A stretch of 64,000 nt of DNA. Origin: Paracidobacterium acidisoli (GTDB taxonomy: Bacteria > Acidobacteriota > Terriglobia > Terriglobales > Acidobacteriaceae). The translations under genes and the position numbers were made by a program. The stretch is from NCBI RefSeq assembly GCF_003428625.2, contig NZ_QVQT02000003.1, positions 550,207-614,206 of the forward strand, written 5' to 3'. The notes under the pieces were generated by a model that worked only from the letters and a program-made list of their open reading frames with translations, was not told the origin of the DNA and did not search any database. This document shows positions 1 to 9,448 of this stretch, piece after piece (position 1 is the first letter of the stretch; the number at the start of each line of letters is the position of its first letter).

Positions 1-96
1 TTTTCGGATCTGGGCGTGGCCGGGGTGCTGTTCAAGCCGTTCGATCCGATGACGCTGGCCGGGCAGATTGCCGAAGCCGTGGGCTGGAAGGATTAG
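1..96 (+). CDS. Response regulator receiver domain, C-terminal end (partial)
   Basis: The window opens inside a reading frame whose last 31 residues read FSDLGVAGVLFKPFDPMTLA and onward, ending at a TAG at 94-96. The K-P-F motif after a hydrophobic strand is the conserved lysine of the CheY-like receiver fold (strand beta5), followed by the final helix, so this is the end of a receiver domain. Anything upstream, such as a kinase, lies outside the window. An Hpt protein starts 6 bases downstream, which supports a phosphorelay role. The start cannot be seen. Confidence 0.7.
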   Translation, partial: FSDLGVAGVLFKPFDPMTLAGQIAEAVGWKD

Positions 97-102
97 AGCG
101 CG

Positions 103-447
103 ATGGCCGATGTGAAGGCGCAGCTGGCAGCGAAGCTGCAGGCACTGTGGGAGGCCAGCCAGGCGACGATTCAGGAGCGGATGGAGGCGCTTCGCGCGGC
201 GCAGAGGCGCCTTGCGGCGCATCCGTCCGACGGGGAAGCGCGCCGCAGCGGGCACGGCGCGGCGCACAAGCTGGCCGGCGTGCTGGGCGTCTTCGGCTTA
301 CCGCGCGGCAGCGAGCTGGCGTCTGAGATCGAGGCGCGGCTGGCGGGTGAGGCCGCGTTATCCGTTGCGGAGCTGAGCGCTCTGGCGGAGCGTATCGAAG
401 CGCTGGCCGCGGCGATTGCCGCCAGAGATGCGCAGATCGTTGAGTGA
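103..447 (+). CDS. Hpt (histidine phosphotransfer) domain protein
   Basis: A 114-residue, helix-rich, Ala-rich protein containing A-H-K-L-A-G around residues 54-59, which matches the Hpt consensus (H-x-L-K-G); H55 would be the phospho-accepting histidine. Hpt proteins shuttle phosphate between receiver domains in multistep phosphorelays in the cytoplasm. It lies 6 bases after a receiver-domain gene, so the two are probably co-transcribed and functionally linked. The length is normal for a stand-alone Hpt. The cognate kinase is not visible. Confidence 0.75.
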   Translation: MADVKAQLAAKLQALWEASQATIQERMEALRAAQRRLAAHPSDGEARRSGHGAAHKLAGVLGVFGLPRGSELASEIEARLAGEAALSVAELSALAERIEALAAAIAARDAQIVE

Positions 448-560
448 GCCGGCATTTTTGCTTCGCCCTCAGGACAGGCTTGTGTGGATCGCTTCTTTCT
501 CATCCTTCGCGCCAGAATCAGCACAAAGGATGGGCACGTGGGGATTCTTCGAAGAGAAGA

Positions 561-655
561 AAATGCAGATCCCTCGACTTTGCTTCTCCACCCAGGCACA
601 CGAAGACCGCGCGCGCCGGGAACCCCGGTTGCGCTTCGCTCGGGATGACAAGGGT
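561..655. repeat. Dispersed repeat family A, copy 1 (interrupted)
   Basis: Contains the two halves GCAGATCCCTCGACTT (565-580) and CTTCGCTCGGGATGACAAGG (about 634-653), separated by extra sequence. Similar blocks occur at 8087-8123, 14481-14518 and 56815-56880, always between genes. The remainder of the 448-711 gap shows no credible gene. Confidence 0.65.
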
Positions 656-711
656 TGAGATTTGTTGCCTTCCTCCTGCGGAATCGAAAATGCTGCAGCG
701 GATGGCCCGGT

Positions 712-1899
712 TCAAAAGACGTGCGTATCGTCGTCGTGCAGCAGAATGGCCGAGGCATCGGCGGGCGGCTGGCCATTTGCGACGGCTTCGGTTTCGGCGC
801 GGAGCTTTGCGACCGAGAGCCAGTTGTCCTTGTGCGGATGGTCGGTGATGAAGGGCGGCAACGGCATGCACAGAAAGCGGCTCAGCGCCTCGGCGTGGCC
901 TTCATAAAGCTGACGCATCTGCACAAGGCGCGCCTGCGATTTTTCGTCGCGGCAGAGGGGCACGCCGTATCCGCACAGCCGGTCCTGGAGGCGCTGAAAG
1001 TCCGCCGCCGGCAGCCGGTCATTCCGCTCCTGCACCGGCGCCAGGGAGAAGATCTGCGACAGATCCACCAGCGCGTGCCGTGCCATGGCGAAGGTGAGCT
1101 GTGCCTGGCGAGCGGGATGCTCCTGCACGCTGGCGATGAGCAGGGCGCAGGTGTCGAGCACGGCGGTGAGGCCGCCGAGCCAGCTCTGATTGGAGTGCTG
1201 AGAGCGGAAGTAGCAGAGCAGCGGGTAGGAGATATGGCTCTCCATCAGCTCGGCGGACCAGCGCTCCCACTCTTCGAGCAGCAGCGTCAGCGCGCTGTTC
1301 CCGCCTTCAAAGGCGTGCCGCTTCAGCAGCTCCGCGGCCGTGGGCGGCGAGCCGGCGCGGGCGTCGAGAAGTGAGATGGCGACCTCGCGCCGTGAGAAGG
1401 CACCGTACAGCACGGGAAAGTATCCGATCACGAGTGCGACAAAGCCCAGGCCCATCCCTGCTTCGAGCACGATCAGGCTGCGCACCACGATCGTGTGCGG
1501 GACCACGTCGCCGAGACCGAGGGTGAAGATCGTCGTTCCGCTGACGTAGAAATCCGTATGCCATGCACTGTCCGGGTTGGCGTTCTGTCCCAGCGGATCG
1601 ACAAAGGGCGAACCCAGCGCGTGAAAGATGAGCCCGAAGCCGAAGACCAGCGCGCCTGCCCAGATGACGATCAGCGCCACCAGAGAGAGCGGCCCATAGA
1701 TGCTGAAGAGCGTTTCGCGCTTGCGCGTATCGCGCACCCGGCTGACGAGCCACGACCACGGCATCCACGTGACGATATAGAAGATGCGCGTAAGCCGGAA
1801 GCGTCCCGTCGCCCGGCGCGGGAGAATCACTGTCTGAAAGGCGTCGAGCAGCGCATACAGGATGAGAAGAATTCCGGCAATCAGACCTGGGATGCTCAT
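712..1899 (-). CDS. Two-TM potassium-channel-like membrane protein
   Basis: A 395-residue protein with hydrophobic segments at about residues 1-22, 70-95 and 135-165, and a pore loop reading S-G-T-T-I-F-T-L-G-L-G-D-V-V-P between the last two, the arrangement of an Ion_trans_2 K+ channel. The filter is T-L-G-L-G-D rather than the usual T-x-G-Y/F-G-D. About 220 soluble residues follow the pore module and show no RCK or cyclic-nucleotide motif that I recognise. AGGAAAG lies upstream of the ATG, supporting this start. Selectivity cannot be decided from sequence alone. Confidence 0.7.
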   Translation of the reverse strand: MSIPGLIAGILLILYALLDAFQTVILPRRATGRFRLTRIFYIVTWMPWSWLVSRVRDTRKRETLFSIYGPLSLVALIVIWAGALVFGFGLIFHALGSPFVDPLGQNANPDSAWHTDFYVSGTTIFTLGLGDVVPHTIVVRSLIVLEAGMGLGFVALVIGYFPVLYGAFSRREVAISLLDARAGSPPTAAELLKRHAFEGGNSALTLLLEEWERWSAELMESHISYPLLCYFRSQHSNQSWLGGLTAVLDTCALLIASVQEHPARQAQLTFAMARHALVDLSQIFSLAPVQERNDRLPAADFQRLQDRLCGYGVPLCRDEKSQARLVQMRQLYEGHAEALSRFLCMPLPPFITDHPHKDNWLSVAKLRAETEAVANGQPPADASAILLHDDDTHVF

Positions 1900-2013
1900 G
1901 GGGACTTTCCTGCGTTCGCTCTTCGCCAGAAGAGCAGGAAAGGACAGATGCCGTCAATGCCGCCGGGCTGAGCGGCAAGGGTCTTACACTGAAAGTATGA
2001 ACGAGCCGGGAGT

Positions 2014-2238
2014 ATGAACGGGCTGGGCCGGATGCTGATCGGACTGGGCCTGCTGCTGGCGGCGGCGGGCGCGGCGATTGTGCTGCTGGGCCGGATGGGC
2101 ATCCCCTTCGGCAGGCTGCCGGGGGATCTTTCGTACCGCGGCCGGCATGTTTCGGTCTATTTCCCGCTGGGCACGTGCATTCTGCTGAGCGTGGTGCTGT
2201 CGCTGGTGTTCTACATTCTGTCGCGGCTGAGGAGATAG
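2014..2238 (+). CDS. DUF2905-type small membrane protein
   Basis: A 74-residue protein with two hydrophobic helices (about residues 5-27 and 50-68) joined by G-R-L-P-G-D-L-S-Y-R-G, the loop typical of the DUF2905 family. It is an inner-membrane protein of unknown function. GGGAG sits very close to the ATG; an out-of-frame ATG at 1997 opens a 6-codon ORF overlapping this start, which could couple translation. The full length matches the family. Confidence 0.7.
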   Translation: MNGLGRMLIGLGLLLAAAGAAIVLLGRMGIPFGRLPGDLSYRGRHVSVYFPLGTCILLSVVLSLVFYILSRLRR

Positions 2239-2244
2239 CGGGTG

Positions 2245-2340
2245 AGTGGGTCTCTCAGCGGCTGAAGCCGCGCTTATTCTGAACCTTTTACGGCACGGCT
2301 GAAGCCGTGCCCTGATACAAAACCATTTAGCTGCCCCACT
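2245..2340. mobile_element. MITE-like element, copy 1 (family B)
   Basis: Bounded by AGTGGG (2245-2250) and CCCACT (2335-2340) in inverted orientation. The core has two GC-rich hairpins, around CAGCGGCTGAAGCCGCGC and GCACGGCTGAAGCCGTGC, ending CCTGATACAAA. The same core recurs at 12771-12889 and 18500-18643. No coding capacity. It lies between the DUF2905 gene and xseA. Confidence 0.6.
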
Positions 2341-2393
2341 ACCGAGACAGCGAGCGGCGGCGGGAAGGCCAGGCCGGTGTACACTCACTCTTT

Positions 2394-3839
2394 GTGACCC
2401 CTGTATCGCGTCATTCTGTATCGCATTCGTCCGGATCAGGTGAGTCCGGAGATTCCGGCGCACAGATGGGCCTGTCGTTCGAAGCACCGGTGGCCGCTGC
2501 CCGGCGTATCTGGCAGGTGGGCGAACTGGTGGGCGAAGTGCGCGCGCGCATGGAGCGCGAATACGGCGATATCTGGGTGGAGGGTGAGATCTCGGGTCTG
2601 CGCCCGGCGCCGTCGGGGCACATTTATTTCACGCTGAAGGACGGCGAGGCGCAGCTTCCGGCAGTGCTCTTCCGGCGGCAGGCGTCGCTGTTACGCTTTC
2701 GCCCGGCGGACGGGCTGCATGTTCTGCTGCGGGGCAGGGTTTCCGTCTACGAGCAGCGCGGGCAGATGCAGCTGGTGGCCGAGACGCTGGAGCCGGTGGG
2801 TGCCGGATCGCTGCAGCTGGCCTTCGAGCAGCTCAAGGCGCGGCTGGCGGCTCGCGGGCTGTTCGACGCGGAGCGGAAGAAGCCGCTGCCGGCCTTTCCG
2901 CGGTGCGTCGGCATGGTGACCTCGCCGACGGGCGCGGTGATTCGGGACTTTCTGAATATCGCGGGCAGACGGCACGCGGCGCTGCAGGTGTTGCTGTATC
3001 CGGCGCTGGTGCAGGGCGAGGCCGCGGCGGCGGAGATTGCCGCGGGCATTGCCTGGTTCAATAAGACGCGAGAAGTGGACGTGGTGGTGATCGCGCGCGG
3101 CGGCGGGTCGGCGGAAGACCTGGCGGCGTTCAACAGCGAAGTGGTGGCCGAGGCGATTGCCGCCTCGGAGCTGCCGGTGGTTTCCGCGGTTGGGCACGAG
3201 ACGGATTTCACGATTGCCGATTTTGTCGCGGACCTGCGCGCGCCAACTCCGTCGGCGGCAGCGGAGCTGATTACGGCGGCGCAGCATCGCGTGGAAGAGC
3301 ATGTCGGCGATCTGTCGAGCCGTTTGCAGAGAGCGTGCCGGTACCGGCTGCTGCAGGCGCGCGATGCGCTGATGCGGGTGCCGGTGGAGGGGATTCTGAG
3401 GCGGGCCGCGGATGCGCTGCATCGCCGCCAGCAGCGCGTGGACGAACTGACGGCGCGGGCGGAGACGGCGTGGCGGGTGACAGGCCGCGATGCGGCCGAC
3501 CGGCTGCAGGTGGTTACGGCGAGGCTGGAGCGGCAGGATGTGGCGCACCGGCTGCGTCTTGCTCAGGAGCGGTTCACGGTGCTGGAAGCGGCGCTGACGC
3601 GGGCACAGCGAAGCTATCTGGCCGGATGCCGTGTCCGGCAGGAGATGCGGGAGCGGCATCTGCACTCGCTGTCGCCGCTGTCGATTCTGAATCGCGGATA
3701 TGCTCTGGTGTTTGATGAAGCGGGTGCTCTGATCAGAGATGCGTCTCAGGTCGGGGAAGGACAACTGATCCGGACGAGGCTTGCGGAGGGGCGAGTCGAA
3801 AGCCGGATAACCGGTGTTTACAGGGACGAGAAGCTGTAA
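2394..3839 (+). CDS. xseA: Exodeoxyribonuclease VII large subunit
   Basis: A 481-residue frame (457 if started at the ATG at 2466). After a poorly conserved lead it reads VGELVGEVRARMEREYGDIW, the N-terminal OB-fold of XseA, then the catalytic core with VVVIARGGGSAEDLAAFNSE and AVGHETDFTIADFVADLRAP, then a long coiled-coil C-terminus with R-G-Y-A-L-V near the end. The enzyme degrades single-stranded DNA to oligonucleotides in mismatch and recombinational repair. The small subunit XseB is not adjacent. The GTG at 2394 begins a Ser-rich stretch, so ATG 2466 is the better start. glmM follows 28 bases later. Confidence 0.93.
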   Translation: MTPVSRHSVSHSSGSGESGDSGAQMGLSFEAPVAAARRIWQVGELVGEVRARMEREYGDIWVEGEISGLRPAPSGHIYFTLKDGEAQLPAVLFRRQASLLRFRPADGLHVLLRGRVSVYEQRGQMQLVAETLEPVGAGSLQLAFEQLKARLAARGLFDAERKKPLPAFPRCVGMVTSPTGAVIRDFLNIAGRRHAALQVLLYPALVQGEAAAAEIAAGIAWFNKTREVDVVVIARGGGSAEDLAAFNSEVVAEAIAASELPVVSAVGHETDFTIADFVADLRAPTPSAAAELITAAQHRVEEHVGDLSSRLQRACRYRLLQARDALMRVPVEGILRRAADALHRRQQRVDELTARAETAWRVTGRDAADRLQVVTARLERQDVAHRLRLAQERFTVLEAALTRAQRSYLAGCRVRQEMRERHLHSLSPLSILNRGYALVFDEAGALIRDASQVGEGQLIRTRLAEGRVESRITGVYRDEKL

Positions 3840-3867
3840 GGGCTGCGCAGGAAGCAACAGAAGGACT

Positions 3868-5217
3868 ATGAGAAAACTCTTCGGTACAGATGGCATCCGC
3901 GCCACGGCGGGTGAATTTCCCCTTGATCCAAAAACGATATACGCCACCGGGCTGGCGCTGGCGCACCATGTGAACGGGCAGGGGCATCGGCCCCGGGTTC
4001 TGCTGGGCATGGATACACGCGAATCGAGCGCATGGATTGCAGCCGTGCTCTCGGCGGGACTGAAAGAAGGCGGAGCGGCGGTTGAAAATGCCGGAGTGAT
4101 CACGACGCCGGCGGTGGCTTTTCTGGCGAGGAGGCACAGATTCTCGGCGGGCGTGGTGATCTCGGCTTCGCACAATCCCTGGCAGGACAACGGGATCAAA
4201 GTCTTTGGCGGCGACGGTTACAAACTGCCGGACGAGACGGAGCTGGGGATCGAAGAGGAGATCTTCCGCAGGCTGGGCAGTATTGCCGCGCCGGATGCTG
4301 CGGCACTGGCGGCGCCCGCGGTGGCACCGCAGTATCGCGCCGAGTATGAGGCGTTTCTGCGCGAGGCGGTGCCGGGGCTGGATCTGAACGGATTGATGGT
4401 GGTTCTGGACTGCGCGAACGGAGCGGCTTCGGCGATTGCTCCGGAGCTGTTTGCGCAGCTCGGCGGGCGCATTCACCTGACCCATACGGCGCCGGACGGG
4501 CGCAACATCAACGCCGAGTGCGGCGCGCTGCATCCGAAGGTGGTGGCGGCGGAGACGAAGGCGCTGGGCGCCGATATCGGCGTGACCTTCGACGGTGACG
4601 CGGACCGGGCGCTCTTTGCCGATGCCCGCGGCAATGTGGTGAACGGCGATGCCATTATGCTGCTGGCGGCGCGCGATATGAAGGCGCGCGGGCTGCTGCG
4701 GAATTCGATTGTGGTGGCGACGACGATGTCAAATATGGGCCTGGAGGCGGCGCTGCGACGCGATGGTGTTCGCATGCTGCGCGCGCCGGTGGGTGACAAG
4801 TATGTGCTGGAGCGGATGCAGCAGGAGAATGCGTCGCTGGGCGGCGAGCAGTCGGGGCATATTCTCTTTCCGCACCTGGCGACGACGGGTGACGGGCTGC
4901 TGACGGCGCTGGTGATTCTGGACATCGTGCGGCGCGCGGGCAGACCGCTGCATGAGCTGATCGGGGATCTGAAGGTCTTTCCGCAGGTGATTGTCAACGT
5001 GCACGTGCGGGAGAAGAAGCCGCTCGAGGAGATTGGCCCGGTGGCCGATTCGATTCATGAGGCGGAAGAGCAGCTGAACGGCAACGGCCGCGTGGTGGTG
5101 CGCTATTCGGGCACCGAGGCGCTGGCGCGGGTGATGATCGAAGCGGAGTCGGAAGAGGCGATGCGGCGCCATGCCAACCGCATTGCGGGAGCGATTCGCG
5201 AAGCGATCGGCGTATAA
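3868..5217 (+). CDS. glmM: Phosphoglucosamine mutase
   Basis: A 449-residue protein starting MRKLFGTDGIRA, the GlmM signature; the ATG at 3868 follows AGAAGG. It converts glucosamine-6-phosphate to glucosamine-1-phosphate for UDP-GlcNAc and peptidoglycan synthesis. The active-site serine loop S-A-S-H-N-P is at 99-104 (S101 phosphorylated), the metal loop D-G-D-A-D-R is present, followed by the sugar-binding G-G-E-Q-S-G-H and the C-terminal phosphate-binding R-Y-S-G-T-E. Length is typical. It lies 28 bases after xseA on the same strand and converges with polA across only 26 bases. Confidence 0.96.
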   Translation: MRKLFGTDGIRATAGEFPLDPKTIYATGLALAHHVNGQGHRPRVLLGMDTRESSAWIAAVLSAGLKEGGAAVENAGVITTPAVAFLARRHRFSAGVVISASHNPWQDNGIKVFGGDGYKLPDETELGIEEEIFRRLGSIAAPDAAALAAPAVAPQYRAEYEAFLREAVPGLDLNGLMVVLDCANGAASAIAPELFAQLGGRIHLTHTAPDGRNINAECGALHPKVVAAETKALGADIGVTFDGDADRALFADARGNVVNGDAIMLLAARDMKARGLLRNSIVVATTMSNMGLEAALRRDGVRMLRAPVGDKYVLERMQQENASLGGEQSGHILFPHLATTGDGLLTALVILDIVRRAGRPLHELIGDLKVFPQVIVNVHVREKKPLEEIGPVADSIHEAEEQLNGNGRVVVRYSGTEALARVMIEAESEEAMRRHANRIAGAIREAIGV

Positions 5218-5243
5218 CCCTGGCGGCCTGCGTGGCGGCCGCG

Positions 5244-7994
5244 CTATTCCAGATCGCGCCAGTTCGGTCCCACGCCGACGTCGGCGACGAGGGGAACGCT
5301 GAGCTCGATGACGTGCTCCATCTCATGCTGCACGATGGCGCGCAGCTCATCGATTTCATCTTCCGGAACATCGAAGACAAGCTCGTCGTGAACCTGCAGG
5401 GTCATGGTGGCCTGGAGTCTGCGCTGCGCGAGGATGCGGTCGATGCGGATCATGGCGAGCTTGATGAGATCGGCGGCGGTGCCCTGCAGCGGCGTGTTCA
5501 CGGCGGTGCGCTCGGCGAAGCCGCGCAGGTTGGCGTTGCGGCTCTGAATGTCGGGGATGGGACGGGTGCGTCCAAAGAGAGTGCGCACCTTCTGCTCGCG
5601 GCGGGTCTCTTCGAGGACGCGGTCGATGTAGACGCGCACGCCCTGGTAGCGCGAGAAATAGGTCTCGATGTAATGGCGCGCCTCGTTCTGCTCGATGCCG
5701 AGCTGCGCGGCGAGGCCGAAGGGCGAGATGCCATAGACGATGCCGAAGTTCACGGCCTTGGCGCGATTGCGCGTCACCTTATCCATGGTGCCGGCGGGAA
5801 CGCCGAAGACCTCTGATGCCGTGAGGGTGTGGATGTCCTGCCCGGTGCGATAGGCATGAACGAGCAGCGGGTCTCCGGAGAAGTGCGCGAGCAGGCGCAG
5901 CTCGATCTGCGAGTAGTCGGCGGAGAGCAGCACGCGGCCGGGCGCGGCGATGAAGGCGGCGCGGATCTCGCGGCCCAGCTCGGTCTTGATGGGGATGTTC
6001 TGCAGGTTGGGATTGGTGGACGAGAGGCGGCCGGTGACGGCGCCCACCTGGTTGAAGGTCGTGTGCACGCGCGCGTCTTTGTCGGCAAGCAGGGGAAGCG
6101 TGTCGACATAGTTGGATTTGAGCTTGGCGAGCTGGCGGAATTCGAGCACGAGGCGCGGCACCTCGTTGTGTTCGGCGAGCTCTTCGAGCACGTCCTGCGC
6201 GGTGGAGATGACTTTGCCCTTGCCGTACTTCAGAGGCTTCGGCAGGTTCATTTTGTTGAAGAGCACATCGCCGAGCTGTTTTGGCGAGTTGATGTTGAAG
6301 CGCTGGCCGGAGCGCTCGTATATATGCTCGCTGACGCGGCGCATCTCGCTGCCGAGGCGCTCGGCCATGCTGCCGAGGACGGTGAGATCGATGCGCACAC
6401 CGGCCTTTTCCATAGAGAGAAGGATGGGAACGAGAGGGAGATCGATCTCTTCATAGGCGCGGAGCGCGTCCATCTTTTCGATGTCGGCGCGCAGAACCGG
6501 CGTGAGGCCTTCGATGGAGTGCGCGGCCTCGGGCAGCTGCTTTGCGCCCGTCTCGCGCAGCGGATGGTGGCTGAAGCGGGCTGCGACGTCGGAGAGGCGA
6601 TGCGAGGTGTGCGTGGGATTGATGAGGCAGGAGTAGAGCATCACGTCGTCGCCGGCGCCGCGCAGCGTGATGCCGTGCTGCTCCAGTGCGCGGAGAACGC
6701 CTTTGAGATCGTGGACGTGTTTGGGGATCGCGGCATCTTCAAGAAGCGGACGGACGAGATGCAGCGGCGCGAGCAGAGCCGGTCCGCTGCCGGAGGCGAG
6801 ACCGAGCATGGGTTCGCGGGCGGCCTGTGCCGAGGCCTGTTCGGCGGCTTCGACGGCATCGAGCAGCGACAGGGTCTGCTGCTCCGGCTCCTTTTCTTCC
6901 GGCGATTCGGATTCCGGCTCGCCGGTCTGCTCGGCGGCCTGGCCGGCTGCCTCGACGGCGAGAGAGAAGCCGTGCCGGCGCGCTGCGACAGCGAACTCGA
7001 GGATCTCCTCGCTGGTGGGATCGAGGATGTAGTCGATTTCGCGCGCGGTTTCGGAGGGAGCGAGCTCTTTGAGCAGGGTGGTGAATTCGAGCTCGGTGAA
7101 GAGCTCGCGGCAGGCGGCGGTATCGGGCGGCTGCGTGCGCATGGCCTCGAGGTCGAGCGCGAGAGGGACTTCGCGGTGGATGGTGACGAGCTCTTTGCTG
7201 ACGAGGATGGTGTCGCGATTGTTCTCGAGCGACTCGCGATACGTCTTGCGTTTGACCTCGCCGGCGCGCTCGAGCAGCGCGTCGAGGCTGCCGTACTGCT
7301 GAATGAGCTCGACCGATCCTTTGTCGCCGATGCCGGGAGCGCCGGGGATATTGTCGATGGAGTCGCCGCGCAGAGCCATGACGTCGATGACGCGCTCGGG
7401 CGGGACACCCAGCGTCTCTTCGACCTTTGCGCGATCGAGGACGAGGTTGTCTTTGACGGGGTTGAGCACCTTCACCTCGTCGGTGACGAGCTGGAGCATG
7501 TCCTTGTCGTTCGAGACGACGAAGACCGGGTGGCCGGCATTTGCGGCCTGCGTGGCGAGCGTGCCGATGACGTCGTCGGCCTCAAAGCCCTCGGCCTGGA
7601 GGATGGGGATGCGGAAGGCCTCGAGCGCGCGGCGGATGTAGGGAAGCTGCTGGACGAGGTCGGAGGGCATCTCGGTACGGTTGGCTTTGTAGCCGCCGTA
7701 CTCGACCTCTTCAAAGGCCTGCGTCTTCACATTGTATTTGCGGAGCGTGATCTCTTTTGCGCGGACATCGCGGAAGACAGGCGTGCTGACGTCGAAGACT
7801 GCGGCGAAGTACTCCGGGGAGAAGTCGCGGCGCAGCTTGTTGATCATGTTCACGAAGACATAGGTGGCCGCGGTGGGCACGCCGCTGCGCGTGGACATGG
7901 GCCGCTGCCGCTGCATGGCATGGTAGGCGCGGAAGATGAAGGACATGGAGTCGAGAAGAAAGACGGGCGGCCTGGCGGAGGTAGCGGACGGCAT
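5244..7994 (-). CDS. polA: DNA polymerase I (proofreading site apparently degenerate)
   Basis: A 916-residue family A polymerase. The N-terminal 5' nuclease (to about residue 300) has FEADDVIGTL, SNDKDMLQLV and the H3TH region GVPPERVIDVMALRGDSIDNIPG. The polymerase domain has motif A (LSADYSQIELRLLAHFS), the O-helix RNRAKAVNFGIVYG and motif C LQVHDELVFDVP. The intervening 3'-5' exonuclease region is divergent: where E. coli has F-D-T-E-T, this protein reads L-A-V-E-A, followed by an acidic Pro/Glu/Gln-rich linker (about 350-375), and the Y-x3-D motif is not found. It probably lacks proofreading, like Taq polymerase. Confidence 0.95.
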   Translation of the reverse strand: MPSATSARPPVFLLDSMSFIFRAYHAMQRQRPMSTRSGVPTAATYVFVNMINKLRRDFSPEYFAAVFDVSTPVFRDVRAKEITLRKYNVKTQAFEEVEYGGYKANRTEMPSDLVQQLPYIRRALEAFRIPILQAEGFEADDVIGTLATQAANAGHPVFVVSNDKDMLQLVTDEVKVLNPVKDNLVLDRAKVEETLGVPPERVIDVMALRGDSIDNIPGAPGIGDKGSVELIQQYGSLDALLERAGEVKRKTYRESLENNRDTILVSKELVTIHREVPLALDLEAMRTQPPDTAACRELFTELEFTTLLKELAPSETAREIDYILDPTSEEILEFAVAARRHGFSLAVEAAGQAAEQTGEPESESPEEKEPEQQTLSLLDAVEAAEQASAQAAREPMLGLASGSGPALLAPLHLVRPLLEDAAIPKHVHDLKGVLRALEQHGITLRGAGDDVMLYSCLINPTHTSHRLSDVAARFSHHPLRETGAKQLPEAAHSIEGLTPVLRADIEKMDALRAYEEIDLPLVPILLSMEKAGVRIDLTVLGSMAERLGSEMRRVSEHIYERSGQRFNINSPKQLGDVLFNKMNLPKPLKYGKGKVISTAQDVLEELAEHNEVPRLVLEFRQLAKLKSNYVDTLPLLADKDARVHTTFNQVGAVTGRLSSTNPNLQNIPIKTELGREIRAAFIAAPGRVLLSADYSQIELRLLAHFSGDPLLVHAYRTGQDIHTLTASEVFGVPAGTMDKVTRNRAKAVNFGIVYGISPFGLAAQLGIEQNEARHYIETYFSRYQGVRVYIDRVLEETRREQKVRTLFGRTRPIPDIQSRNANLRGFAERTAVNTPLQGTAADLIKLAMIRIDRILAQRRLQATMTLQVHDELVFDVPEDEIDELRAIVQHEMEHVIELSVPLVADVGVGPNWRDLE

Positions 7995-8086
7995 CGTAGA
8001 AGAGTCTACTGCGTTGCGTGGCTGCGCGAAACGGCAGGCGCTTCAGACTGTATCGACCACCGCGCAGCTTTCAGGCCAGTGCGGAG

Positions 8087-8123
8087 GAAAAGCAGATCCC
8101 TCGACTTCGCTCGGGATGACAAT
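8087..8123. repeat. Dispersed repeat family A, copy 2
   Basis: AGCAGATCCCTCGACTTCGC (8091-8110) followed by TCGGGATGACAA, the most compact copy of the family. It sits between polA and the VWA gene, upstream of polA on its strand. Confidence 0.65.
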
Positions 8124-8186
8124 TGAGTTTTTCATCAACCTGTTTATTCATCCATCCATCCGTGTTCGTTCTATGCGATACGGCTA

Positions 8187-9422
8187 TCAATGGATGGTGC
8201 GGGTGCGGCGCTGCATGTAGTCGAGGAGCAGATACTCTCCGAGGGTCTGCGGAGTGGTGAAGTAAGCCTTGCCGCGGCACATCTGGGTGACGCGCTGCAC
8301 GAACTGCACCAGTCCATAGTCGGAGGCCAGCATGAAGGTGTTGATCATGATGTCCTGACGGCGGCAGCGCGAGACCTCTTCGAGGGTTTCGCTGACGACC
8401 AGCGGGTCGAGGCCGAAGGCGTTTTTGTAGATGCGGCCGTCATTGAGCGTGAGAGCGGAGGGCTTGCCGTCGGTGATCATGACGATCTGCTTCATGTCCT
8501 TGCGCTGGCGGCGGAGAATGCGCTGCGCGACGCGAAGGCCTTCGCGGGTGTTGGTGTAGTGCGGTCCGACTTTGACGCGGGGAAGCTGCGAGACGGGGAT
8601 CTCCTCGGCGGAGTCGTGAAAGAGCACGAGCGAGAGCGAGTCGCCGGGGTACTGCGTGCGGATGAGATGCGAGAGCGCCATGGCGACGCGCTTGGCGGGC
8701 GTGAAGCGGTCTTCGCCGTAGAGGATCATGGAGTGCGAGCAGTCGAGCATGACGACGGTGGCGCAGGAGCTTTGATAGTCGCACTGATGCACCTGCAGGT
8801 CGTTGTACTCGATGTTGAGCGGGAGGGTGAGGCCTTCACGCGCGATGGCGGAGGAGAGCGTTGCCGCGGCGTCGAGGTTGAGCGTGTCGCCGAACTCGTA
8901 GAGACGCGAGCCGCCGCTGGCTTCGACGCCGGTGGCTTCGTGACGGGTGTCGTGGCGGCCGAGGCTCGATTTGCCGAGCGAGCCGAGCAGCTCGCGCAGG
9001 GTTTTATAGCCAAGAAAATCGAGGCTTTTGTCGGTGACCTCGAAGCGGACCTGTTCCTGTCCTTCGCCGGCCTGGCCGGAGGTGCGCGCGGAGCGCGAGG
9101 GGTCCTGCGAGCGCTGCGTGGCGATATAGTTTTCCTGCTCCATGCGATCGACGAGCTTTTCGATCAGATCGTCGAGGCGGCCATCGGCGGCCATTTCATC
9201 GATCTTTTCCTGCAGACGCTGATCGAAGAGCTCGCCGGATTCGAGGGCCTGTTCGAGGGCATCGCGGAGATCGTCGAGATTGTGATCGAGTTCGGAAAAC
9301 TGCATGAAGGGGTCGCGGTAGCCGGAGTCGAGCAGATAGTCGGAGAGCGCCTGCAGCAGGTCTTCCATGCTGATGTCGCTGCTCAGATCACCGTTGAATT
9401 TGGTATAGCGAACGCGCTTCAT
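8187..9422 (-). CDS. VWA-domain protein paired with MoxR ATPase
   Basis: A 411-residue soluble protein. The N-terminal half is helical and charged; the C-terminal half is a von Willebrand A domain with an intact MIDAS metal site: D-C-S-H-S (DxSxS), a Thr in H-Y-T-N-T, and I-T-D-G. No signal peptide or membrane segment. The gene is 26 bases downstream of a MoxR-type AAA ATPase. MoxR/VWA pairs act as chaperone-like remodelling or metal-insertion machines; the client here is not evident. Confidence 0.8.
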   Translation of the reverse strand: MKRVRYTKFNGDLSSDISMEDLLQALSDYLLDSGYRDPFMQFSELDHNLDDLRDALEQALESGELFDQRLQEKIDEMAADGRLDDLIEKLVDRMEQENYIATQRSQDPSRSARTSGQAGEGQEQVRFEVTDKSLDFLGYKTLRELLGSLGKSSLGRHDTRHEATGVEASGGSRLYEFGDTLNLDAAATLSSAIAREGLTLPLNIEYNDLQVHQCDYQSSCATVVMLDCSHSMILYGEDRFTPAKRVAMALSHLIRTQYPGDSLSLVLFHDSAEEIPVSQLPRVKVGPHYTNTREGLRVAQRILRRQRKDMKQIVMITDGKPSALTLNDGRIYKNAFGLDPLVVSETLEEVSRCRRQDIMINTFMLASDYGLVQFVQRVTQMCRGKAYFTTPQTLGEYLLLDYMQRRTRTIH

Positions 9423-9448
9423 AAGAACCAGCCATTAGCCCTTAGCCA

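Noticed and set aside
2691-4199. Minus-strand open frame (502 codons) across xseA and glmM
   Set aside because: Arg/Gln/His-rich composition with no domain; spans two well-supported genes on the other strand.
5829-8126. Long plus-strand open frame (765 codons) opposite polA
   Set aside because: It is the shadow of polA, with high-GC third positions keeping the opposite frame open. It has no recognisable domain and no ribosome-binding site.
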